From contig OZ026601.1 in assembly GCA_964020085.1 (NCBI GenBank), forward strand, positions 7,246,635 to 7,310,634: DNA of 64,000 nt, written 5' to 3'. The notes beneath the pieces are model-generated. The model was not told where the DNA came from. It saw only the letters and a program-made list of their open reading frames with translations, and searched no databases. The translations under genes were made by a program, and so were the position numbers. Positions within the stretch are counted from its first letter, which is position 1, and each line of letters opens with the position of its first letter. Source of the DNA: Micromussa lordhowensis. Taxonomy: Eukaryota > Cnidaria > Anthozoa > Scleractinia > Lobophylliidae. Positions 15,001-27,300 of the stretch are shown here, piece by piece.

Positions 15001-18000
15001 ACCCTACTGTCAATTCTTGAATAAAGGGGTCTGACGTTTCGGGCATTAGTCCTTCATCAGAGTGAATCGCTCTGACAAAGGGCTTCCGAACGTCAGCTTC
15101 TGAATCTCTTTACGGTGGCCAATTCACATTATCAACCCAGTTGATAAAACCAAATTATCTTGTCAATTCTTGGGTTCTTAATCATCCAGAATTTCTCTAT
15201 TTTAATTTATGCTACACAATTTAAACACAAGCTCTCGTTAATATTGAAAATTTGTATGTCTCAAACCATTACAAAATCTTACCTGCAAATACTATTTGGA
15301 CTGTTTAATAAACTTCCACCATCAGTCTCAAGCACAGGAAGCTATAATAATACACAAACAACATTAATTATACTTTAATTAGTATTAAAATTTGAGAATC
15401 CAAATTGGTATAAGACAACATCCACTAAACAGAGTCCTGCTTAAGGTACATGGTACTAAATTGAATTGTTTTATTGACTTATTAAATGACAGATAGACCT
15501 TGAGTGCTCATAACCGCACCATAACTGTGGTCGACCAAAGAATTATTTGAACTCTCCACATATATGGGATTGTTAAAGGTCACCATCTTTACCATTTTCA
15601 AGTTAATATTATTTAGCAAGGGTTTTTTTTAGGAACAGACATTTTATGACACAATCCAACTTCAGGGTACCATTACATGGAGCTTACATGTAAAGTTATT
15701 TTAAGCCATCAGACTAAGTCAGATTTTTCCATGAAGAGTCTGTTCTTAGGTCTGATAGCTACTCATGTAATGAGCAAAAGTTCAAACAAACCTTACTACT
15801 TCCAGGACAATGAAATTTGCTTTTGTCTGATAATAAGGAAAAAAAATAAGAAACTCAGAAACTCAACAACGTCGGAGAAGAAGGGCAGGAAGGTTATGGG
15901 AGGCAGGATCTCCAGCAAAGGGTGGGGAGTCTCCCTGCCCATTGCTTGAAATCCTGGCTCCCAGGAGTGGGTTTTCTGAAATTTTATAGAAGGAATTGGG
16001 AGAAAAATAATGCAAATATCACTAATCAATTAATGAGTTTTAATCACTGGCTGGAGTCATTGTGTTGTGTTCTTGGACAAGGCGCTTCATGTTACAGAAA
16101 CCTGGATAAGCTCTGGCCTGATGGGCCACTTGGCTCATGCAGACTTCACCTTTTACCTAATCAAGATCTGAACACCTTATAGGAGAGGTAACTCATGATA
16201 TCTCTACCCTGCCTCTGCACCCCCTCCCCCCCAACTAGGCGATCTCAGACTGTAATGACAAATATTCTCTTTCAGGATTTTTAAAACAACATGCACATGT
16301 AGAATTCTGAGAAAAGATGAATGAACAAGCCTTTAGTTAGCTCAGAATAATTAAGGAGGTGAGGAGTGTGCTTGGAGGTGATTCAAATAAAACATGCATC
16401 TCTGATCTTAAATGAGGGTCTGAAATAGTGTTTTCCTCTGTTCCACCATCCCCCTTACGTTGGACACATCATTCTGATCCCACGGCATTCCAGAATACAT
16501 GTATTTTAACTGTCACAAGAAATTTTTTTTTTCGTGATGAGACACCATGCTTTCACAAGCTTACGTATTACAACAGACTTCATTTGTAGTTGTCTCTGGC
16601 ACTATTTTAGCTAACCAACAGCAAATTTAAGTACTGTTAGTTGGTAAATTTATGGCAAAGGTACCCTAAATTTCTCCTTTTGGATGTAGTCAGTGTCACT
16701 GCTGCTCTTGTCATGTTAAAGGGAAACACACTAGTTAATAAATGTCTTAAATACGTGTACTTCAGCATCGTTTGAAGTCAATAGTCGAGGCTTGTTTGTG
16801 TTGCTGGTGGCAAATACCTGGCCCAACACAGTCGAAGCCAGGACTCACATTTCAGCTTACCCTTAAGACAAGTATCTCTCAGATATTGCTTGCACTGGGA
16901 AGTCTTAGTTTGCTCTTTTTTAATGATTTAGTTGGCAGACGACATGCCTGCATGCATGATCCCTTGCCCAATGGGCAAGTGACTGGATGAAAAGATACTA
17001 TCTATTTGTCCTGGATGACTGCATGGCACTTTTTTCAAGCCCTGGAGGCATGAAGAGTTTTACTCCAACTGGTCAGTTTCTTAACTGTACAAATCAAAAA
17101 CACACTCAAAACTCTTGTATTAGGTCATATTCTAATGAGATAGGATCTAGACTTGATCTACCTAGCAGCATCCTTAAACTTCTTTGCTCTTGTGATTGGC
17201 ATGATCATGTTGAAATTTTAATGGTGCTATAGAAAAATGGACAAGCATGTGACAGGTGTTTATTGGCTTTATTTAGACATGCGACAGTAGTCGGACTGCA
17301 AATTGATTAGGTGATAAGGATCAGACATTCAGACAGTCTCTGAAAGAGTAGACAGAAAGGACAAAAAACAGGAAAACTTGAGAATTACCATGTGTTGCCT
17401 GTGTTGTTTACGTAATTTCAACCATCTTACATCCTGTTTCCCACACAAGAAAATTAATAATTCCCACTTCCCACCATGAAAATAACCAATCCCGCCTCCC
17501 GCCGACCCCCTGGAATCCGGATCCCGCCTTCAAATTTCCCTCCATCCCGCATCCCGGCAGCGAAACCACATCCCGCAAATCCTATGTTAGACCCTCTTAA
17601 ATCACTCGTTGAACAACTGCTGATCTTGTTCCTCTCGTGTTTGTTGACCGGTTTTTCAAGATTCCATGCTAATTCTTTACAGCAATGAATAATAATACGA
17701 TCTACTGAATTTGGTCGCGCATCAGAAGGAAATTACAAGGCTTCCAAAAAAAACGAAAAAGTACACTCCGAAGTGCGTAGAACAGGTCCCACTGTACACG
17801 TTTATTTCTTTATAACCAGCTATCTTAAAATCAAAGATCCCCCAAATTCTTTCACTGTTCCGGTTTCGTTTTCGTTTTACGGAGGAAGTGAACTAAAGTT
17901 TTACCTTCATAATTGATGTACTGTAGGGTCAGTGGAACGCCTGCCAGATTTTTTGCTGCCAAAATGCGAAGAAGGAACGGGTTTCCTCGGTCACTGTAAA

Positions 18001-18007
18001 GCTTCAT
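1..18007 (-). CDS. MARS1: Cytosolic methionyl-tRNA synthetase, 3' end beyond window
   Basis: Charges tRNA-Met with methionine in the cytosol. Exons recognised by reading the minus strand, with splice sites, in transcript order: 17905-18007 (start [10 protein letters not shown]), 15283-15341, 14849-14948 (GST-like N-terminal domain), 14352-14436, 11342-11417 ([13 protein letters not shown]), 10402-10486, 9549-9601 (linker), about 8945-9051, 8362-8467 ([13 protein letters not shown], the HIGH-type motif), 7455-7530 ([13 protein letters not shown]), 6739-6866, 5965-6054, 5296-5347, 5086-5145, 4896-4970 (CxxC pairs of the zinc insert), 4417-4462, 3718-3874 ([11 protein letters not shown]), 3167-3230 (YLSITANYT), 2008-2125 ([11 protein letters not shown]), 1230-1363 (KFSKSRG, KMSKS loop as in animal MARS1), 1055-1134, 136-267 (anticodon-binding domain start). 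At least one small exon between 15341 and 17905, and perhaps others near 9 kb and 11-14 kb, were not located; the 8945-9051 donor is uncertain. The GST-like domain suggests membership of a multi-synthetase complex (family knowledge). No internal stop is seen in the exons. Confidence 0.93.
28..114. repeat. Hairpin at the left edge of the window
   Basis: GCCTGCAAACGCTAACG.. and ATTTTCGGCTGTCGCTT pair with AAGCGACAGCCGAAAATACG and GCATTTGCAGGC across a GATCCACCCGAGAC loop; arms about 35 bp. In a MARS1 intron, 22 bases from the exon at 136. Confidence 0.75.
4041..4406. mobile_element. TTAA-type MITE, 366 bp, long inverted repeats
   Basis: About 95-bp inverted repeats beginning GGTGGCTCAAAAC, with TTAA at 4037-4040 and 4407-4410. 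Both arms contain CATTCTTTATCACT. In a MARS1 intron, three bases from the exon-flanking donor at 4416. Confidence 0.85.
6921..7152. mobile_element. MITE with GAGTGTCG ends
   Basis: Left TTGAGTGTCGTACAA, right TTTCGACACTCAAG. The interior reads CCAATCA..AAACG and GATTGGATGAAAAAGTGGCG. A degenerate second copy of the right half lies at about 11735-11908 (ACTGGATGACAAAGTGCCATG ... TTTTGACACTCATT). In MARS1 introns. Confidence 0.6.
9912..10075. repeat. Double palindrome (nested hairpins)
   Basis: Outer arms CATGTATATGTTGCAGGTCAAAATG / complement at 10045-10075, inner palindrome of ACCCTAATTATTCATGG around 9975. Long perfect arms with a short loop. In a MARS1 intron. Confidence 0.75.
10076..10200 (-). 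mobile_element. tRNA-derived SINE
   Basis: On the minus strand: TGGTTAGTTCACTGG (A-box-like), GGGTTCAAGCCC (B box) and a tail with TTGTGTTGTGTTTTTGGGCA..CACTTGACTCTCACAG, the form of a widespread animal SINE. Ends near 10080. In a MARS1 intron. Confidence 0.7.
10205..10312. repeat. Short inverted-repeat MITE
   Basis: GAAAGGTGGATAACACTATCC and its complement GGATAGTGCTATCCACCTTTC form the ends of a ~105-bp element directly beside the SINE fragment. In a MARS1 intron. Confidence 0.65.
10855..11170 (+). repeat. Degenerate GAGACT repeat
   Basis: GCAAGACTTTGCAAGAAGGC, GCGAGACTTTCAGACT, TTTGAGACTTTCTGAGCC, AAGACGAGACTGCAAAAC and related units follow each other irregularly for about 300 bp, a decayed repeat in a MARS1 intron. 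It resembles the TCACGCCTG runs in the 441-bp MITE in style only. Confidence 0.45.
12305..12532. mobile_element. Tc1/mariner-like MITE, 228 bp
   Basis: Inverted ends CAGTGCAACTACTC... and its complement GAGTAGTTGCACTT, extending through AACCAAGGCCACCCGACAAA to about 40 bp, between TA dinucleotides (12303-12304, 12533-12534). CAGTG start and TA target fit Tc1/mariner. In a MARS1 intron. Confidence 0.75.
12880..13068. repeat. Palindromic MITE with AGTAGTATA ends
   Basis: Left AAGTAGTATA...AATAGCACGGTTTCT, right AGAAACCGTGCTATTTTTTG...TATACTACT. The interior repeats ATATCAC(G/A)AGC on both strands. In a MARS1 intron. Confidence 0.75.
13415..14278. repeat. 860-bp inverted-repeat element with AAACTGGTTTGAAAA arrays
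   Basis: Starts ATATATGTTATGGTTTAA and ends AACCATAACATATAC. Each arm is a degenerate array of a 20-25 bp unit, AAACTGGTTTGAAAAATT, inverted in the right arm (14168-14245). The middle (13750-13830) looks like a tRNA-derived stretch on the minus strand (GGTTCAAATCCCGG-type B box). In a MARS1 intron. Confidence 0.7.
15031..15092. repeat. Hairpin of a common cnidarian repeat
   Basis: CTGACGTTTCGGGCATTAGTC pairs imperfectly with GGGCTTCCGAACGTCAG around AGTGAATCGCTCT. In a MARS1 intron. Confidence 0.55.
16050..16180 (+). mobile_element. Fragment of the same SINE
   Basis: CATTGTGTTGTGTTCTTGGACAAGGCGCTTCATGTTACAG matches the tail of the SINE at 10076 on the plus strand; the tRNA head is missing. 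In the long MARS1 intron. Confidence 0.6.
17440..17595 (+). repeat. Degenerate CCCGC(A/C)TCCCG repeat
   Basis: TTCCCACTTCCCACC, then TCCCGCCTCCCGCC, ATCCCGCATCCCGG and ATCCCGCAAATCC follow each other in an otherwise AT-rich intron of MARS1, suggesting a decayed minisatellite. Confidence 0.5.
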
Positions 18008-18363
18008 GATTTCGCCAATTTGAGAAGAAACGGGTCTGCTATAGTGTAAACGTCTTGAAAACACGGTAGATCGGAATAAAGACACTGATTTGACCCCCCA
18101 AAAGATCCCAAACATCTGATGCAACTAGTTTTGTCTAGTTTTCACGTGTGGTATACCGGGTTAAAATGTCGAGGAAGTCTGGAACGAGTAACAACCGCAT
18201 TCCAAAACATTGCGGGTTCGAGTGAGAGCCGCCATCTTTTTCAAACAGGAAACTGAATTGGTACGTGTGAACGTGTCTGAATTGAAAGCGAATTCAGAGC
18301 ATCCTTCCTTACAGTTCACTGCGATTTCAGAGTTTCCAGGCCTTAATTACCCTCATAGGAGAT
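18008..18363. promoter_or_regulatory. Head-to-head promoter region of MARS1 and SGTA
   Basis: The two start codons (minus at 18007, plus at 18364) are about 356 bp apart and point away from each other, so both promoters must lie here or overlap it. A GCCGCCATCTTT stretch at 18228-18239 matches the YY1-type element common just downstream of animal housekeeping starts. No clear TATA box is placed. Shared control of the two genes is inference from spacing only. Confidence 0.6.
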
Positions 18364-21300
18364 ATGTCGAATTCACAGAAACTAGCGTTCGCCATTATCG
18401 AACATCTTTCTTCGCAGTTGAAATCTGGTGCTGTGATCGGCGATGCAGCTGAGAGTTTAGAAGGTTAGTGAAGTCCACTGTAAGTCAATTTGTTATGGTA
18501 AATTTTGAACGCGCACGCAACAGTTAGGGCAAGTTTTTTCAAACTCTTTGATAGACTTGTTGTAACTGTGTGTGTCGCTCAAAATGTACATGTGAGTTAG
18601 AAGACCCTGATCACAGTCTGTGGCACTTTCACTTTCCGATTGGTAAAGTCAGTACAATATACCTGCCAACTCTCACGCCTTAGGCGTGAGTCTCACGCCT
18701 GCGAGTTGAAAACTTCGATCTCACGCCTGCTCACGCCTGCGGGCCAATTTCTCACGCCTGATTGTAAAATGTGAGTTGATGCCGTCTTGCTTGACACAAT
18801 TTCAAAAAATATGTTTACTCAGACCCATGTAAGGAACGAAAACCATGTGTAAAATGAATAAATGACAGTACCTTAACTTACGTCGGTCCTTGTGGCTTAG
18901 CGTTTTCTTGATATCTTTGCCTTCGGCAGACTTCGGACGTCTTCGGAAGACTTCGGACGTCTTCGAAAGACTTCGGACGTCTTCGGAAGACTTCAGACTT
19001 CTTCGGGAATCTTCGGAAATGATCGTGTCGTCTTCAAAAATCCCAGCACTCTCAGGATAAAAATCTCACGCCTATATCTCAGAAAACGTTGGCAGGTATA
19101 GTACAATAAGTTTAACTTATAACAGCATCTTAAGCCTACCTTCATTTTTTTAATCACACTATTTTTTCTTAATTGTTTGGTGCATATGTTGTTAAAACGT
19201 ATATATATTGTGGTAATTTTTAGTAATGATACACGACGTGTATATAGAATTTAATAATGGTCCATTTTTGATCTGCCCCTCCCCCCTAAAAAATTCCAAT
19301 GTCCCAATACATGATAATTTTACACATTTTCATTATCTTGTAGACTCCACTCTATGCTTGGTCAACTATATTAGTCACTACTTAAACATTTGTAAAGTTA
19401 CCGGTATTTTTTTCCTCAAGATAATTTAAAATCTGACAACCTCAATTTCCCCAGCTGGATGTTTTCTAAAGAAAATCCTTTATTTTCTTTTACAAGTTAA
19501 ATATAAATCTATTACCGTTTTTCTCAGAAAATGAAATTCAAACTATATTAATATTAATTAAGTAGAAACCAAAATTTGAACTTTTGATTTTCAGTTTTCA
19601 TAAATTTCCCAAGAAATTAATGAGCAAAACCACAGGTAGCCCAAGCTCCCTGGGAGCCGTCAACATGACATTGCGTAATAGCGTTATTATAAGAGTTTGT
19701 ATGGGAATACAACGATCATACAAAATATAGTCCAACGGTTTTTCAAACATTATGTAACTGACGATGATGTTCGTAACATCGAAACATGTCTTTTAGATTA
19801 AAAAATGTCGTAATCTTCTTAAAAATAACGATATGCTTTCTGCTGTCTCGACCTTTTGGTTGATTTCAAACTAAGGGGAAAAAAATAATAAAATTGACTT
19901 ACATTGTACCTGTCCTGTTGTTTGTATAACTTGTGGTTTTATGTTGTTTGGAGGAGTTTTAGAGCGATTTCAGTGGGATTTAGCTTCTCTGTATTCTTCT
20001 CACTATAAAGAGAGACAAGGTAGGGCACTCGAGTGACAGAGCCCAGCAGATCGACCGAAGGAATCCAGCCATAAATTCGCCCCAAAGGATCAGATCGCCT
20101 CAAGATTCTGCCTAGATCAACGCTAATAGATGCTCTAACCGTTGCTTCTCTTCATTAGATTAAAACGTCCGCCAAGGAGCAATTTTAGCGTGCAAATCTC
20201 CCAAAGCTTTTCCATCAATAGCCGTCCAAAGATCCGTTGACTGTTTGTTCTGTGCACCGAACGTTTCAAACTTAGCTTAGCGACCCGGCCTTTGGGTTCG
20301 AATTACCTGCGTACCTGGTGGGAGAAGGTACAATGTCCTTATCGTTGTGGCGGACATTGTACCTTCTCCCACCGGGTACGCAGGTAATTCGAACCCAAAG
20401 GCCGGGTCGCTAAGCTAAGTTTGAAACGTTCGGTGCACGGAACAAACGGTCAACGGATCTTTGGACGGCTATTGATGGAAAAGCTTTGGGAGATTTGCGC
20501 GCTAAAATTGCTCCTTGGCGGACGTTTTAATCTAATGAAGAGAAGCAACGGTTAGAGCATCTATTAGCGTTGATCAAGGCGGATCTTGAGGCGATCTGAT
20601 TCTTTGGGGCGAATTTATGGCTGGATTCCTTCGGTCGATCTGCTGGGCTCCGTCGCTCGAGTGCCCTACCTTGTCTCTCTTTATAGTGAGAAGAATACAG
20701 AGAAGCTAAAACCCTCTGAAATCGCTCTAAAACCCCTCCAAACAACATAAAACCACAAGTTATACAAACAACAGGACAGGTAAGTCGATTTTATTTTTTT
20801 CCCCTTAGTTTGAAATATTTCGTACGATCGTTGTACAAACTCTTATAATAACGCTATTACGCAATGTCATGTTGATGGCTCCCAGGGAGCTTGGGCTACC
20901 AGTGGCAAAACATAATAAATGTTAGTGAAGAATTATTAATAATAAACGTATTTTGGTAAATTTTAGTAATGGTACATGGCGTGTATATAAAATTTAATAA
21001 TGGTCCATTTTTGATCTGCCCCTCCCCCCTAAAAAATTCCAATGTCCCAATACATGATAATTGTACACATTTTCGTTATCTTGTAGACTCTACTCTATGC
21101 TTGGTCAACTATATCAGTCACTTCATTAAACATGTGTAAAGTTTCCCAAGAAATTAATGAGCAAAACATAATAAATGTTAGTGAAGAATTATTAATAATA
21201 ATTCATAAAGAATAATTATAATATTGTGTTTGTAATATGCTGGGAGTTTATCCTTGGAGATCAAGGGTTGGAAGAGAGTTAAGATGAAAATTAAGTAACC

Positions 21301-24300
21301 CTAGTACGCAGATAGGATAACCACCTACCTAGGTAACCCTACAAACACAACGAAGAAAAAAAGGAAACGTGCAAGTGCTAGGGTAACCCGCTTCCTAGGT
21401 TAACCTGCTTGCTAGGGCAACCCTCTCTCCTTGTAAACAAGCCCTTAGATATTTTCTGGATACACACATTGGGGATGTTAACTGGATTTGGGGTGATATC
21501 TGAAACGTTGTAGGATTGTCACTATACCAACTGGTGTGTTACTTGAACAGAGAACTTTATTTTTTCCTAGTTTCTATCCAGTGTTTAGAAGCTGTTTATG
21601 ACATAAACAAAAATGACCCTGCACAAGTTGAAAAATTGAAGTGTGATAAGCCTCTGAAGGAGATATTTGAAACTGCAACCCAGGTTTGTGGCTCTTGAAA
21701 GTACTTTAAATTATGGTCTTAAAATGCCCCTGTGATAAAAAAAAATCACTTCCTTTTTTCTTGAGATTCTGAAAGTGTGTCTGCTTAACACTTGACTGGA
21801 AAAATTCTGACCTTTCATTTTTATCCAAAGGCCGTTTACTTTGAGTGTAAGTTTTGGATTTCACGATCCGCCATCACTCACGTTCAAACCTGACCGATTT
21901 GACCTCAGAGGGTTGGATCCGGGAAAAGTGACGTCAAAGGCTCACCAGCTTAAAAATTTCAGCGTGCAAACGCAGCTTATTATGTATGCAAAGTGCGAGT
22001 TTAAAAGTGTGAAAGCCCAAAACTCCTGTGCTGCATATTAATTCTGCAGCGTACACACACATTGCATTCTTAAACTAGTGAGCATTTGACGTCATTTTCT
22101 CCTCGATCCAGCTCTCCCAAGAACTTAAATTTAGTAATGGCGGATCATTAAATAGGAAAGTTCCAGTTAAAATAAACAGGGTCCTTTTTTAAATCAAGGA
22201 TTAAAGTTGGGTCACTTAGTATTTAGTTAACATAGTTTTGAAATCCAAAGGAAAAAAAAACAATTTATTTTTTGTCACAGGGGCACTTTAAATTAACATG
22301 AATTTTATAAGACTAAGTTAAATAAAATAATGCAACTTTACATTTCTACAATGTATTTTGCAATACCAGTTCAGGGCTCGAAATAGCGGCCTGCCAATGG
22401 CCAAAATGCAGGCCAAAATTCAGGTTTGGCAGGCGAAAATAAATTTGAACTGCCAAACCGAAAATAAAATGGCATGTGAAATTTATTGGACTGGTGTTGT
22501 GTCATTTTCTTCTCCTCTTACCCTGCTCCTTTATCTACTATTCCTCTCCATGAATCAATCCTCACTGATGAAAAAAATATTACTTAAAAGAAACTCTTTC
22601 GACTGTAAAACCCTCCATTAAATCCGTAACCCACGCGTGCGTTTGCAGGCGCATTGGCTTGTGGTTTTCTCGTGTAGTTTAACCCGGCATGCAGTTTGGG
22701 CCCTTTGAGCGGGTTGGCGAAGGGAATGGGTCGACTTTATAGAGCTTACAATCAGCTGGGCAGCAGCAACAGATGTCAAAGGCAACATGGGGGCATCCAT
22801 GGACGCCAAATCAGATCGAAAGACTAAGAAATCTACACTTTTAAGCTGGAAGTGTGGCGATTGGATTGAAATAGTAGAGTCTGAGAGGAAAAGCGGTGCA
22901 ATCTTCGTAAGAAGTATACGATGCAAGATATGCAGGAAACACCAGAAAAAGCTAACGAAACTAAGAAACTTCAACGAAACCTGGTGTCGCGATCAAGGTA
23001 CGACCAATGTGAAGAAAGATAGCGTGTTGACTCACATGAAAGGAGAGCCACACAAGCTTGCAATAAAGGTTGTTGAAACTGTCAAGGATCTTCTAGAGGA
23101 TGATTTACATGTATTGGAGTAGTGCCAATTGTTGTCTCAGTTGTAGGACTAAGGAGATGTTTCAACAGATTTCTATCACTTGAATGGTTGTCAGAATCGC
23201 TCCACTTAATATTGTATTTCATTTTGTTGCTTTCAAATCTAACCAGTGTTAAAAATGGCAGCTTGGACCAATGTATTGTCCATGAAAGCTTGAATTCCTG
23301 TTTCCGAAGCCTGCACATTTCTTCTAACAGTTTGTTTCTAAGAAGGACACCACAAGCTCTTGAGTTACTTTTTATTGACTATTGTTCAAGTTTGGCATAA
23401 ATTTGTATGGACATCACTGTGAGTAGTGGGTAATTCTCCTCTTGATGCACAGCATTGAATGTTTGTTAAATAAAAGGTGAAAAAAGTGTCCGGATGTTTC
23501 TTCATCTTGCTAGGGGGGGGGGGGGGGCATGACCGTTTACACCATCGAAAATAATCATCTATCAATCTGTTTTCCCTTATTTCCATCCCTGCTTCTTCAA
23601 ATTCTTGCCCCTCAAGAAATGCACTATTTACTGAAAATGAAAAATAGTAATATTTCATTAATAATTAAACATTTAAATATGTCATTGTGGCAGGTCAAAA
23701 AACATAAATGGCAGGCCAAAATTTGTCTGGCCTGCCAGAAAATAAAAAAAATGGAAGGCTATAATTTTTTTCTATTTCGAGCCCTGCAGTTAAATTTAAA
23801 TGTACATGTAATTTCGATTTTTATCAGTATCTCACTAGTTAAATGCATTCGTCCATTGAAGGATCATCACAGATGTGTTCCATAAGGTCACGTGTAATAC
23901 TGTATATATTAAACACAGAAGACCATATGCTTCCAAACACAAAGGCTATAGTTGGAAATATGACACATTAACACTTGGTGTACATTGTATTTTTGACAAA
24001 CTGCAAGGTGTTTGGAAATCTGTTCAAACACTGTCTTGAGTATTTGATACGTGTACAATGTATGTACATGTGTCTTCTCAATCGAATCTCTAAGAGAGAA
24101 ACTGAGAAAAGACGTAAAAATCCATGCTAATTTAAGATCAGATATTCAAACACACTCATGGTCATGATTTTTTTTGTTTTTAACATGATGAATAATTAAA
24201 TACGTTTTACATGTAGAAGCATATTTTTCTTTCCACATTTGAGTGTTTCTAGAAAACATATATATTTATCTGTTTGTAGACAAGGGGAGGTTCAACAGCT

Positions 24301-27300
24301 GCTCAGCCCACTGCCGAAGACAGGGCCAAAGCAGAAGAGCTTAAAACTGAAGGTATACATGGAATCTGTTCAATATTGTCAGCATCTTATAACCTTACCT
24401 TAAGGACGTTCACGCTAATATTTTCTGTGCATCCTTACTGTGCACGCCAATTCACATGCTACGTCACCCAACAGCACGCATGCTAAGTCATAAAATAGAC
24501 AAATGATAAGGCAGATGGCCATTGCTAGAGCTTTGACTGGATTTAAAGATCTTGGACGTTCGGTGACCCCAATGTTTCTTTCGATGGATCATTTTCTCTA
24601 CTGATTTTCTACGTTTAGGGAAAAATGAAAAAAATCTATCGACTAGAAATTTAAATTTTTGGCAAAATGCACCATCGAATTCCGTTCTTAGTAGTTCTTC
24701 GTGCATCTGTGCGGCGGTCTCAAATGCCTCTTAAGGGTTAAATTTTGTGAAAACGTTAGTAAGGTTTGGAATTATTTACGCAGCAGACCCACTTCTACAA
24801 AATATGACTAAGATTGTTTGCCTCCGTTGACTCACCTTCGATATTTTAAACTATAAACCCCTGTAGACCATGCTCGATGATATGCGACAATTTTTCGAAA
24901 TCAGTATAGTTTACCACACGCTTTACATGTATCTCTGAAACGAAGACGGTGGTACAAGTACATGTAACTCATTATCTGCCTGCAGTAAAAATTTAAAAAA
25001 ATTCTATCGACTGGAAAAATTTTGCCCGAACGTCCTTAACTAATCAAATTCCTTCTTTTCAGTCTTTGGCCATACCTTAAGCAGTGCACCCCAAGTGTTT
25101 TGTTCCTTGTGGAAAAGTAAATTAAAACTCACCAGCCCAATATTAGGCCAGTGTTAGCAACATTTTGACCGACCTTCTTAAGAGCACTGTATGTCTATGC
25201 ATGTGAACAATGTAGTAAACGTGACCTAGTTCTGGCACAGTGTCCTAGTTTGGTAAAGGTCTTAAAGGTCTATCAATCACTGTGCATTCCATAGGAAATC
25301 AGCTGATGAAGGAAGAAAAGTATAATGAAGCTATACTGTGTTATACCAAAGCCATGGAACTGGACAGTGCTAATGCTGTTTTTCCTTGCAACAGGTTTGT
25401 AGGGTTTGTATTGTCGGTCACCCATCATTCTGATTGGCTTGGAAAATTGTGCTTAATGAATGTACACTACACTGTACTATAGCAATGCAGTCTCGGAACA
25501 GGCCTTTGTGGGGTCAAGGCCCTCATTGTTTTTCCATGTTTGAATACTAGAACTTGCAGTGCAAGAGAATGTATATGACAGGGATTTTCATAGTACCGGT
25601 ACTTGGAAGGGGAGGCAGGTCTAAAAGCCATGAAGCTCACCTAGAATTTCTTCTAGGTTGAAGAGTCATTTTCAAACCAAAACACCTTGTTATATGTATA
25701 CCTAGACTTTCGCTCAACAAAACAAGTACTGTGATTGGTTGATTCTTGGTCACATGCCCCTGATCAAATGCAAATGTATCCTGACCAGGATACAGTTACG
25801 CAGTTGTTGCCCACACAGTGTCTTTTGTTTGTTTTTGCTATATGATTGTTCAAGGGAAAGTCTAAATTATGTATAACAAAGCACTAAATATATGGTCACT
25901 CAGGAAACTAGTTGCTGGTAGTTTTGTTTTCCCCTCAAGTCCTGATGTTTCATCCGGACTCTCAGGAAAACAAAACTAACTGTTTCCTCAGGACTATACA
26001 TACATTAAGTGTGTACTGTAGCACTTGGTAGCATGAATGTTTTCGAGAGTGACACAATATTGTTACTGATTTAAAACATGTTTTAATTCATATTCCCTCT
26101 TTCTAGGGCTGCTGCTTACAGCAAAATGGGTGAACACCAAAAGGCAATAGAAGATTGTCAGAAAGCTTTCACTCTGGACCCTAATTATGGAAAAGCTTAT
26201 GGACGAATGGGGTAGGATTACATTTTTGGCATTTGTGCGACAGGGAAGGAAGCTACGTGTAGCTTAAGGGTGCCTTGCAATAAATAATGCAATATACTGT
26301 AGGTTGTGGTTTATCTTTTGTGTTTGTTGTATTTCAGTTTGTCATATCACAATTTGAACAACCTCCAGAAAGCCAAAGAAAGCTATGCAAAGGTATGAAA
26401 CTCTAATTAGAATATACCCTATTCATAGATGGCTGCCAATGCACTTACATTAACCTTACTAAACTCATTTTAGAGAACAAATTCTTTTGAATTATCAACT
26501 CAAAAACCAAGTTAGTCAGGCTAATTTTAATACTTACAAAATAATTTATACATACATGTAGCAGCCATTTAAGATTAGTGTCTATACTTCATTGAAAATT
26601 AGTGGTGGTGTTTACGATGTTGTCATAACTTGTTTCTGTCAAGTCTATTGATTGTGAATTCAGTCAAATTTCATTTGGAGAATACTGTGCCGACATGTTG
26701 TTTCATTTGTTTCACAGGCTTTAGAATTAGAACCTGGAAGCACTTTTTATCAAAGCAGCTTATCACAGTTGGAAGAAAAGCTTAGGGAATCCCAACAAGG
26801 TGGGGCTGGTAACACCAGACCGGCCCCAGGAGGTCAGTAAAAAAAATAGATTCTTGACCTCACATGCTTTTTTCCAAGTGTTAAATTGTGTCAATGGGAT
26901 TTTAGCTGTGTTCGTTTAACTAAAGTGATAGTGATCTCAAGCTTTCCTGCAAGGCTTCTTGATCAATTATTAGAGCTCTGAAGACTGCTAAATCTGTAAG
27001 GTTAAGATATTATATTTTCCTCCCCAAAGTGCATTATGCACTTGTACATGTACACTTCCCAAACATGGACAGTATGGTCAGTGGTATTTTCAAGTCCAAG
27101 CTTTCACTTTGTCTTATGAAACAATTTCCTTTGAAGTTTCTTACCTACAGTGTGACAGCTGGTACAAATTAATTGCCAAATGAACACAATTCACACAATT
27201 TACAAACTGAAATTCAGAATAGGAAATTTGTTTTGTGTTGTTTCAAGAACTGTACAGTTCTGTACATGTAGCTCTAATATCATGGCCAGTATTTCCAGTT

